Shown here one piece after another: positions 58,273 through 64,000 of a DNA stretch of 64,000 nt. The translations under genes and the position numbers were made by a program. Positions within the stretch are counted from its first letter, which is position 1; every line of letters starts with the position of its first letter. The stretch covers positions 4,836,001 through 4,900,000 of the forward strand of contig NZ_CP107903.1 in NCBI RefSeq assembly GCF_036013955.1, read 5' to 3'. The notes under the pieces were generated by a model. That model was not told where the DNA came from and searched no databases. It saw only the letters and a program-made list of their open reading frames with translations. Origin of the DNA: Streptomyces sp. NBC_00459 (GTDB lineage Bacteria > Actinomycetota > Actinomycetes > Streptomycetales > Streptomycetaceae).

Positions 58273-59421
58273 ATGGACTTCAGGTTCAGTGAGGAGCAGC
58301 AGGCGGCGGTCGAGGCGGCCCTGGCGGTGTTCGGCGGGGTCGCGCCGGACGGAGTGCCCAGTCCGTCGCTGGTCCCGGGTGCCGTCGCGGACGACTTCGA
58401 CCGGGCCCTGTGGGAGAGGCTCGCCGACGCGGATCTGCTGAGCCTGCTGCTCGACGAGGAGTACGGCGGGGCCGGCCTCGACGCCATCGCCCTGTGCCTC
58501 GTACTGCGCGAGTCCGCGAAGGTGCTGGCCAGGGTGCCCCTACTGGAGAGCTGCGCCGCCGCCTCGGCCGTACAGGCCTACGGGGACGCGGAGTTGAAGG
58601 GAGAGGTGCTGCGCCGGGCCGGGACCGGCGAACTCGTGCTCACCGTCGCCGCACACGGCCGCACCGGCCACGACCCCGCCGAACTCGCCGTGACCGCGGG
58701 ACGCGACGGCGACCTGTGGATCCTGGACGGAGTCCAGACGGCGATCCCCTGGGCGCACAACGCCGACTTCGTCCTCGTACCCGCCCGAACCAACGCCGAC
58801 CGGACCGTCCTCGCCCTGGTCCCCCGCCTCCACGAAGGCGCCCCGCTCGACGGCGTCGCACTCGCCGAGCAGATATCCACCGCCGGTGAGCGGCTCGGCG
58901 AACTACGCCTGGAATCAGTGCGGTTGCCGGACCGGTACGTCCTCGACGCCGACGGCGCCTGGCCATGGCTGCGCGATCTGCTGACCGTCGGAACCTGCGC
59001 GCTGGCGCTCGGACTGGGTACGGCGGTACTGGGCATGACCAGCGACTACACCAGCAAGCGTGAGCAGTTCGGACATCCGCTGGCCACCTTCCAGGCCGTC
59101 GCCGTGCAGGCCGCCGACCGGTACATCGACCTGCGCGCGATGGAGGCCACCCTGTGGCAGGCCGCCTGGCGGGTCGGCACGGGAGCCGGGGGTGCGCTGC
59201 CCGTCTCCGGCGATGTCGCCGTCGCCAAGATCTGGGCCTCGGAAGGAGTACGAAGGGTCGTCCAGACCGCACAGCACCTGCACGGCGGTTTCGGCGCCGA
59301 CACCGACTACCCGCTGCACCGGTACCACGCCTGGGCCAAGTACCTGGAGCTGTCGCTCGGCCCCGCGGCGGCCCACGAGGAGGCACTGGGCGACCTGCTC
59401 GCGGCACACCAACTCGGCTGA
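58273..59421 (+). CDS. Acyl-CoA dehydrogenase (380-residue, divergent type)
   Basis: A 382-residue acyl-CoA dehydrogenase. The N-terminal domain is MDFRFSEEQQAAVEAALAVF and LLLDEEYGGAGLDAIALCLV. The middle strand domain lacks the standard TEP-x-AGSD flavin signature (LTVAAHGRTGHDPAELAV is at that place). The C-terminal domain has DYTSKREQFGHPLATFQAVA, and the catalytic-Glu position of ordinary enzymes falls in TAQHLHGGFGADTDYPLHRY without an obvious base. This resembles the non-catalytic partner half of alpha2beta2 steroid side-chain FadE dimers. A partner gene is not adjacent. GAGAGGA is 6 bases before the ATG. The promoter holds a TetR-type and a KstR-type box. Confidence 0.88.
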   Translation: MDFRFSEEQQAAVEAALAVFGGVAPDGVPSPSLVPGAVADDFDRALWERLADADLLSLLLDEEYGGAGLDAIALCLVLRESAKVLARVPLLESCAAASAVQAYGDAELKGEVLRRAGTGELVLTVAAHGRTGHDPAELAVTAGRDGDLWILDGVQTAIPWAHNADFVLVPARTNADRTVLALVPRLHEGAPLDGVALAEQISTAGERLGELRLESVRLPDRYVLDADGAWPWLRDLLTVGTCALALGLGTAVLGMTSDYTSKREQFGHPLATFQAVAVQAADRYIDLRAMEATLWQAAWRVGTGAGGALPVSGDVAVAKIWASEGVRRVVQTAQHLHGGFGADTDYPLHRYHAWAKYLELSLGPAAAHEEALGDLLAAHQLG

Positions 59422-59452
59422 AGCCCACCGCCGGCCGTCAAGCACCCACTGT

Positions 59453-59800
59453 TCAGGCGACGAAGCCCGGCGCACCCTCGTCGGTGACGACCGGGCGGCC
59501 CGCCGCCTCCCACACCTGCATGCCGCCGTCGACGTTCACGGCGTCGATGCCCTGCTGGACCAGGTAGTTCGTCACCTGGGCCGACCGGCCACCGGAGCGG
59601 CAGATCACATTGACCCGGCCGTCCTGCGGTGCCGCCTCGGTCAACTCGCCGTAGCGGGAGACGAATTCACTCATCGGAATGTGCAACGCCCCCTCGGCGT
59701 GCCCCGCCTGCCACTCCTCGTCCTCACGGACGTCCAGCAGGAAGTCGCCGTCCTTGAGGTCCGTGACCTCGACCGTGGGCACACCAGATCCAAAACTCAT
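59453..59800 (-). CDS. Rhodanese-like domain protein
   Basis: A 115-residue single-domain rhodanese (sulfurtransferase). The active-site loop is VICRSGGRSAQVTNYLVQQG with the catalytic Cys; the opening strands FLLDVREDEEWQAGHAEGAL and the end IDAVNVDGGMQVWEAAG are diagnostic. It is cytoplasmic, probably moving sulfane sulfur; the partner is unknown. There is no Shine-Dalgarno; TATCGT ends 6 bases before the ATG, suggesting a leaderless transcript. It lies just downstream of the J-domain gene with 18 bases between them. Confidence 0.92.
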   Translation of the reverse strand: MSFGSGVPTVEVTDLKDGDFLLDVREDEEWQAGHAEGALHIPMSEFVSRYGELTEAAPQDGRVNVICRSGGRSAQVTNYLVQQGIDAVNVDGGMQVWEAAGRPVVTDEGAPGFVA

Positions 59801-59806
59801 GCCCCG

Positions 59807-59812
59807 ACGATA
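59807..59812 (-). promoter_or_regulatory. -10 element of a probable leaderless promoter (rhodanese)
   Basis: On the minus strand TATCGT (TAnnnT) is followed by 6 bases and the ATG. It begins about 7 bases after the J-domain stop, so it could be an internal promoter. Confidence 0.4.
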
Positions 59813-59818
59813 CCCAGG

Positions 59819-60715
59819 TCACCCCCCGAGCAACGCCGCGAGCTCCTCCTCGCGCTGCGCGACCTGGGCCAGCAGCTGCTCGGCGATCTCCTCCAGGAGA
59901 CGGTCGGGGTCGTCCGGAGCGAGCTTCAGCATCGCGCCGATCGCGCCCTCCTCCAGCTCACTGGCGACCAGCGTGAGCAGTTCCTTGCGCTGGGAGAGCC
60001 ATTCGAGGCGGGCGTACAGCTCCTCGCTGTGACTCGGCCGCCACTCCTCGGGCACCGGACCGGCCGCCCACTCCTCGGCCAGCTCCCGCAGCAGCGGCTC
60101 GTCGCCCCGCCCGTAGGCGCTGTTGACCCGGGAGATGAACTCGTCGCGCCGCGCCCGCTCCTCCTCGTCCTGCGCCAGGTCCGGGTGGGCCTTGCGGACC
60201 AGTTCGCGGTAGAGCTTGCGGGCCTCGTCGCTCGGGCGGACCCGCTGCGGAGGCCGCACCGGCTGCTCGGTGAGCATCGCCGCCGCCTCCGGGAACAGTC
60301 CCTCCGAGTCCATCCAGCCGTGGAACAGCTCCTCGACACCGGGCATCGGCATGACCTGCGCCCGCGCCTCCCGCGCCGCCCGTACGTCCTCGGGGTCACC
60401 GGTACGCGCGGCCTTCGCCTCGGCGATCTCGGCGTCCAGTTCGTCGAGGCGGGCGTACATCGGGCCGAGCTTCTGGTGGTGCAGCCTGGAGAAGTTCTCG
60501 ACCTCGATACGGAAGGTCTCGACCGCGATCTCGTACTCGATGAGCGCCTGCTCGGCGACCCGCACGGCCCGCTCCAACCGCTCCTCGGGCCGAGGTCTCT
60601 CCGCCGCGCCATCGGCGCTGTCGGCCGCGCCGGACGGCGCCTGCGCGTCAGGGCGCTCCCGCGGCCCGTCGGCTTCGGGCACGGACGAGGACTGATCAGC
60701 TTCCGGGGTCGTCAC
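59819..60715 (-). CDS. J-domain protein
   Basis: A 298-residue, largely helical protein. The first 45 residues are acidic and disordered. Residues about 45-110 form a long coiled coil (VAEQALIEYEIAVETFRIEV, LHHQKLGPMYARLDELDAEI). A J-domain follows at about 160-205 with the HPD tripeptide in KLYRELVRKAHPDLAQDEEE and the last helix EFISRVNSAYGRGDEPLLRE. HPD is the contact for stimulating DnaK ATPase. The C-terminal part is helical and Glu-rich. The GTG at 60715 is 6 bases after TACGCT (60722-60727, minus strand), suggesting a leaderless start; GTG 60733 is less likely because it would cover this promoter element. Confidence 0.86.
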   Translation of the reverse strand: MTTPEADQSSSVPEADGPRERPDAQAPSGAADSADGAAERPRPEERLERAVRVAEQALIEYEIAVETFRIEVENFSRLHHQKLGPMYARLDELDAEIAEAKAARTGDPEDVRAAREARAQVMPMPGVEELFHGWMDSEGLFPEAAAMLTEQPVRPPQRVRPSDEARKLYRELVRKAHPDLAQDEEERARRDEFISRVNSAYGRGDEPLLRELAEEWAAGPVPEEWRPSHSEELYARLEWLSQRKELLTLVASELEEGAIGAMLKLAPDDPDRLLEEIAEQLLAQVAQREEELAALLGG

Positions 60716-60801
60716 CCGCCCAGCGTAGGCCACGGCTCACACGCCCACCGAGGGTCACCGCAGAGACCCCTGAGGTGACCCCCGAAGTGACCCCACAACC
60801 G

Positions 60802-62253
60802 TCACACACCCATCTCCGCGTCGATCCGCCCCGCCCGCACCCCCGCCACCAGATCCGCGTGGTCCGCCTCCGTACGGTCGGCGTAGGCCATGGCGAAGGT
60901 CGCCACCGCCTCGTCCAGCTCGTCGCTCTTGCCGCAGTAGGCGGCGATCAGGCGGGGGTCGGCACTGTGGGCATGGGCGCGGGCCAGGAGGGCGCCCGTC
61001 ATCCGGCCGTAGTCGTCGATCTGGTCGGCGGACAGGGCGGCCGGGTCGACGCTGCCCTTGCGGTTACGGAACTGCCGTACCTGGAAAGGCAGTCCGTCGA
61101 CCGTGGTCCAGCCCAGGAGGCTGTCACTGACGACCTGCATGCGCTTCTGCCCGAGCACCACACGGCGCCCCTCGTGCACCGAGCCCGCCGCCTCCACCGG
61201 GTCGAAACCGGCCGCGGCCAGATGCGGGACGAGTGCCGAGGGACGGGCCTCCTTCACCTGGAGGACGAGGGCCTCGCCCTTGTGGTCGAGGAGCAGGACG
61301 ACGTACGACCGCGCCCCCACACTTCCCGTGCCGACGATGCGGAACGCCACGTCGTGCACCGAGTGGCGGGCCAGCAGCGGAAGGCGGTCGTCCGAGAGCG
61401 TGCCCACGTACTCCTCCAGGGACGCCGCCACCACCGCGGCCTCCTCGTCCGGCACCCCGCGCAGCACCGGCGGGGCATCCACGAAACGCCGCCCGCCGTC
61501 CTCGGTGACCTCCGTCGACCTGGCCGCGAAACGCCCGCTGGTGTTGCCCCGCGCCTTCTCGGAGACCCGCTGCAGCGTGCCGGCCAGGTCCTGGGCGTCC
61601 GCGTGGGAGACGAGCTCCTCGTCCGCGATGGCGTTCCACGCGTCCAGCACCGAGAGCTTCGCGAGCAGCCGCATCGTACGGCGGTACGCGCCCACCGCGC
61701 CGTGCGCCGCCTTGCGGCAGACGTCCTCGTCCCCGCCCACCTCCCGGCCCGCGAGCACCAGCGAGGCGGCGAGCCTCTTGAGATCCCACTCCCAGGGACC
61801 CTGGACCGTCTCGTCGAAGTCGTTCAGATCCATCACCAGGCCGCCACGCGCGTCCCCGTACAGACCGAAGTTGCCCGCGTGGGCGTCGCCGCAGATCTGG
61901 GCGCGGATCCTGGTCATCGGGGTACGGGCCAGGTCGTACGCCATCAGGCCCGCCGAACCACGCAGGAAGGCGAACGGGGTGGCCGCCATCCTGCCCACCC
62001 TTATCGGGGTCAGCTCGGGGATACGGCCACGGTTGGACTCCCTGACCGCCGTCTCCGCGTCCGGACGGGAACCGTCCGCGCCCGTGTCGAGGGACGCGTG
62101 CGCACTGCGCGGAACCTGCCGCCGCAGCGCCTTCCCCTCCTCCTTGGGCGAACCCTCCGTCGGCCACTGGGCGAACCCCGGCACCTGGGGAAGCCTGCGC
62201 GCCCGGCTCCGCACCACCGCGACCCCCGCCGACTCCATACCGACCTCGGCCAT
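60802..62253 (-). CDS. DUF2252 family protein
   Basis: A 483-residue protein of the DUF2252 family, which has a protein-kinase-like fold. Family blocks are SNRGRIPELTPIRVGRMAAT, FAFLRGSAGLMAYDLA, ICGDAHAGNFGLYGD, MDLNDFDETVQGPWEWDLKR and LQVKEARPSALVPHL. The NDFDE block resembles a kinase-like Asp metal site and the CGDAHAGNFG block a catalytic loop, but no activity is established. ATG 62253 is chosen because GGGGAGG lies 8 bases upstream; the longer in-frame GTG at 62319 lacks a Shine-Dalgarno. It is transcribed away from the tRNA. Confidence 0.88.
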   Translation of the reverse strand: MAEVGMESAGVAVVRSRARRLPQVPGFAQWPTEGSPKEEGKALRRQVPRSAHASLDTGADGSRPDAETAVRESNRGRIPELTPIRVGRMAATPFAFLRGSAGLMAYDLARTPMTRIRAQICGDAHAGNFGLYGDARGGLVMDLNDFDETVQGPWEWDLKRLAASLVLAGREVGGDEDVCRKAAHGAVGAYRRTMRLLAKLSVLDAWNAIADEELVSHADAQDLAGTLQRVSEKARGNTSGRFAARSTEVTEDGGRRFVDAPPVLRGVPDEEAAVVAASLEEYVGTLSDDRLPLLARHSVHDVAFRIVGTGSVGARSYVVLLLDHKGEALVLQVKEARPSALVPHLAAAGFDPVEAAGSVHEGRRVVLGQKRMQVVSDSLLGWTTVDGLPFQVRQFRNRKGSVDPAALSADQIDDYGRMTGALLARAHAHSADPRLIAAYCGKSDELDEAVATFAMAYADRTEADHADLVAGVRAGRIDAEMGV

Positions 62254-62338
62254 CGCGACCGCCTCCCCCGCTCCACTCACCGCCGCCAACATCAACTGGC
62301 GACGACCGTACAGCCGCACACCGCATCAGGTCAGACCC

Positions 62339-62347
62339 TGTGGACAA
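62339..62347 (-). promoter_or_regulatory. TTGTCCACA, DnaA-box-like sequence (minus strand)
   Basis: An exact copy on the minus strand, 86 bases upstream of the DUF2252 start. No TetR-type operator is near this copy. Confidence 0.35.
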
Positions 62348-62434
62348 GTCGGGCAACCAGTGGGATGCACTTCATAGTGAGAGAGACCTCACATCTGCCC
62401 GACGCACGGGACACGACGCACGAGGACAACGCGA

Positions 62435-62468
62435 AACGGCCCTCATCGTGATCCCGATGAGGGCCGTT
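62435..62468 (-). terminator. Terminator of tRNA-Leu
   Basis: A perfect 14-bp stem (AACGGCCCTCATCG with its complement) and a 6-base loop, beginning 7 bases beyond the 3' end of the tRNA on the minus strand. Confidence 0.9.
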
Positions 62469-62474
62469 CACCTG

Positions 62475-62557
62475 TGCGCGAGGGGGGAGTTGAACCCCCA
62501 CGCCCTTGCGGGCACTGGAACCTGAATCCAGCGCGTCTGCCATTCCGCCACTCGCGC
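62475..62557 (-). tRNA. tRNA-Leu (CAG)
   Basis: An 83-base class II tRNA. Acceptor arms GCGCGAG/CTCGCGC with discriminator A, D-arm GGCGGAATGGCAGACGC, anticodon arm CTGGA-TTCAGGT-TCCAG (CAG at 62522-62524), the long leucine variable arm TGCCCGCAAGGGCG and T-arm GGGGG-TTCAACT-CCCCC. CCA is not encoded, as is common in Streptomyces. It is followed by a strong terminator. Confidence 0.97.
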
Positions 62558-63017
62558 ATTTGGTGTGTCCTCAGGCCTTGCTCCCTGCGGGGCTGGGGCC
62601 TTCCGACATCGAGAAGATTAGCACGCTGGAGGTGGTGGGTTCACATCCCTTTCCCTCCGCCCCGGACCGCCCCGACCCGCCCCGACCGAGCCGGTCCGGC
62701 TGCCACTACGTATCAACACGAGCCGGTTCACGTATCAACCTCGTACCGGTCCAGCCCATCTCCCAAGGAGGCGGGCAAGGTGCACAGTCAGGTGCGGGAC
62801 ACTGGTTTGGCGCCGCCTCTACGATCTGGGTACGGCTGAAGGAGTTCGAAGAGGAGCTTCACAGGGAACTTCGTCAGGCGTCGACACCCGTCGACCGGCC
62901 TGACAGGGGGAACCAGCCGATTTCCCGGCGCGTGGATACGATCAGTAAGCAGTACCAAGCAGGGCAGGCAAGGAACGCAAGGCTCAGACAAGAGCAGCAA
63001 TCTGGAGGAGGTGCCCC
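62558..63017. other. 460-base gap between tRNA-Leu and fhaA
   Basis: Holds the tRNA promoter (minus strand) and the promoter and leader of fhaA. The open frames here are not coding by codon use. Notable features are two near copies of GTATCAAC (62709-62760), TACGAT at about 62819-62824, a possible -10 for fhaA, and a leader of nearly 190 bases if that is correct. No riboswitch or small gene could be recognised. Confidence 0.4.
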
Positions 63018-63878
63018 ATGGGAGTCCTGAAGAAGTTCGAGCAGCGTCTCGAAGGTCTGGTCAACGGCACCTTCGCCAAAGTGTTCAAGTCCGAGGTCCA
63101 GCCCGTGGAGATCGCGGGTGCGTTGCAGCGCGAGTGCGACAACAACGCGACCATCTGGAACCGCGACCGGACCGTCGTGCCCAACGACTTCATCGTCGAG
63201 CTGAGCGCGCCGGACTTCGAGCGCCTCAGCCCCTACTCCGGACAGCTCGGCGACGAGCTCGCCGGAATGGTGCGGGACTACGCCAAGCAGCAGCGGTACG
63301 CCTTCATGGGCAACGTCAAGGTGCACCTGGAGAAGGCCGACGACCTGGACACCGGTCTGTACCGGGTCCGCAGCCGAACGCTGGCCTCCTCCACCAACCA
63401 GCAGGCCCCCGGCGGCCCCGGCCCTGGTGCCGCCGCACCCGCGGCCCCGCCGAGGGGCCGGCCCGGCGCGGGCGGTTACGGCTATCCGCCCGCCGCCGCA
63501 CCGCCCCCGATGCCTGCCGCACCACCGCCCGGCGGACGTCCCGGCGCCGCCCCGACGGGTCCGCCCATGGGACAACGGCCGACAGCGGCCGCGGGCCGGA
63601 TGCGGGCCTGGGTCGAGATCAACGGCGCCCGTCACCAGATCTCCGGCCCGACCCTGGTGCTGGGCCGCAGTACCGAGGCCGACGTGCGGATCGACGACCC
63701 CGGCGTCTCGCGCCGGCACTGTGAGATCCGGCCAGGAACGCCCCCGACGGTCCAGGACCTCGGGTCCACCAACGGCATCGTGGTGGACGGAACGCACACC
63801 ACCCGCGCTACGCTCCGCGACGGTTCGCGAATCGTCGTGGGCAGCACCACCATCATTTACCGGCAAGCCGAAGGGTGA
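63018..63878 (+). CDS. fhaA: FHA domain protein FhaA (DUF3662)
   Basis: A 286-residue signalling protein. The N-terminal DUF3662 domain (MGVLKKFEQRLEGLVNGTFA, EVQPVEIAGALQRECDNNAT) is the mark of actinobacterial FhaA. A Pro/Gly/Ala-rich linker (about 130-195) follows. The C-terminal FHA domain recognises phosphothreonine, with LVLGRSTEADVRIDDPGVSR, then RHCEIR and DLGSTNGIVVDG holding the usual Arg, Ser, His and Asn contacts. FhaA and FhaB act with PknA/PknB in cell-wall and division control. GGAGGAGGT lies 5 bases before the ATG. fhaB begins 9 bases after the stop. Confidence 0.95.
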   Translation: MGVLKKFEQRLEGLVNGTFAKVFKSEVQPVEIAGALQRECDNNATIWNRDRTVVPNDFIVELSAPDFERLSPYSGQLGDELAGMVRDYAKQQRYAFMGNVKVHLEKADDLDTGLYRVRSRTLASSTNQQAPGGPGPGAAAPAAPPRGRPGAGGYGYPPAAAPPPMPAAPPPGGRPGAAPTGPPMGQRPTAAAGRMRAWVEINGARHQISGPTLVLGRSTEADVRIDDPGVSRRHCEIRPGTPPTVQDLGSTNGIVVDGTHTTRATLRDGSRIVVGSTTIIYRQAEG

Positions 63879-63887
63879 AGCGGGGGC

Positions 63888-64000
63888 AATGTCAGAGCTG
63901 ACCCTCACGGTCATGCGGCTGGGTTTTCTGGCCGTACTGTGGCTGTTCGTGATCGTGGCCGTGCAGGTCATCCGCAGCGATCTGTTCGGTACGCGTGTCA
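63888..64000 (+). CDS. fhaB: FhaB, N-terminal part (partial)
   Basis: The first 37 codons of the next gene in the operon; the window ends inside it. MSELTLTVMRLGFLAVLWLF is followed by VIVAVQVIRSDLFGTRV, a single membrane helix with a basic end, which is the N-terminus expected for FhaB/FipA. GCGGGGGCA precedes the ATG. The FHA domain itself is beyond the edge, so the name rests on position and this helix. Confidence 0.8.

Noticed and set aside
62475..62557. tRNA-Leu as an integration site for a mobile element
   Set aside because: No integrase, excisionase or repeated tRNA 3' end was found on either side.
62506..63030. Open frame of 174 codons between tRNA-Leu and fhaA
   Set aside because: It runs antisense through the tRNA, has no ribosome binding site, and its codon use does not show the third-position GC pattern of the real genes.

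Overview
The window is high-GC actinobacterial DNA, almost certainly from the core of a Streptomyces chromosome. The evidence is strong third-position GC bias, GTG and TTG starts, Tat and Sec secretion signals, a Bpa proteasome activator, a mycothiol-type isomerase fold and PASTA/FHA signalling proteins. Three perfect parS sites (GTTTCACGTGAAAC) place it in the origin-proximal region. From memory only, the gene order resembles the aspS to fhaAB stretch of S. coelicolor (about SCO3794 to SCO3844). No insertion sequence, prophage block, CRISPR array or biosynthetic cluster was seen.

Layout. 1-8 kb: a PH-domain protein, a large secreted FG-GAP protein, two tandem Tat-exported intradiol dioxygenases with an iron-box-like site between them, and aspS with a parS upstream. 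8-16 kb: a PAS/GAF/SpoIIE/ATPase phosphatase, a cytochrome P450, a BRO-N antirepressor-like gene, a pirin and a secreted Pro/Ser/Thr-rich protein. 16-28 kb: SseB-like protein, a third (lipoprotein) intradiol dioxygenase, a large acyl-CoA dehydrogenase, M18 aminopeptidase, small membrane and LURP-one proteins, a nitrilase-family hydrolase, a mycothiol-dependent isomerase-like protein, a GntR/MFS pair and a D,D-carboxypeptidase. 28-32 kb: a first branched-chain 2-oxoacid dehydrogenase operon (E1 alpha, E1 beta, E2), divergent from an orphan LuxR-type response regulator. 32-43 kb: a phosphotransferase-fold protein, two divergent Ser/Thr kinases, bpa, a quinone oxidoreductase and a DrrAB-like ABC exporter.

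43-64 kb: a K+ channel whose start lies in a parS, moeA whose stop lies in another parS, MobA, a second bkd operon with a divergent Lrp-type regulator, and a TetR/3-hydroxyacyl-CoA dehydrogenase operon divergent from paaN. Then follow a TrmH-type methyltransferase with an HTTM/DUF5819 pair, an acyl-CoA dehydrogenase, rhodanese, J-domain and DUF2252 genes, tRNA-Leu(CAG), fhaA and the start of fhaB.

How the parts fit. Several genes feed acyl-CoA metabolism: two bkd complexes, two acyl-CoA dehydrogenases, a PaaH-type dehydrogenase and PaaN. Three of their promoters carry one 14-bp palindrome, ACCGA(T/A)CG(T/A)TCGGT with one deviation, best explained as the operator of the TetR regulator encoded among them. 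The same three promoters carry TTGTCCACA. Other regulatory signals are an iron box, a KstR-type box, a long inverted repeat in the bkd promoter, a seven-unit 12-bp tandem repeat in the paaN leader and a set of probably leaderless genes with a -10 element 6-7 nt before the start codon. Operator assignments are inference from sequence pattern.
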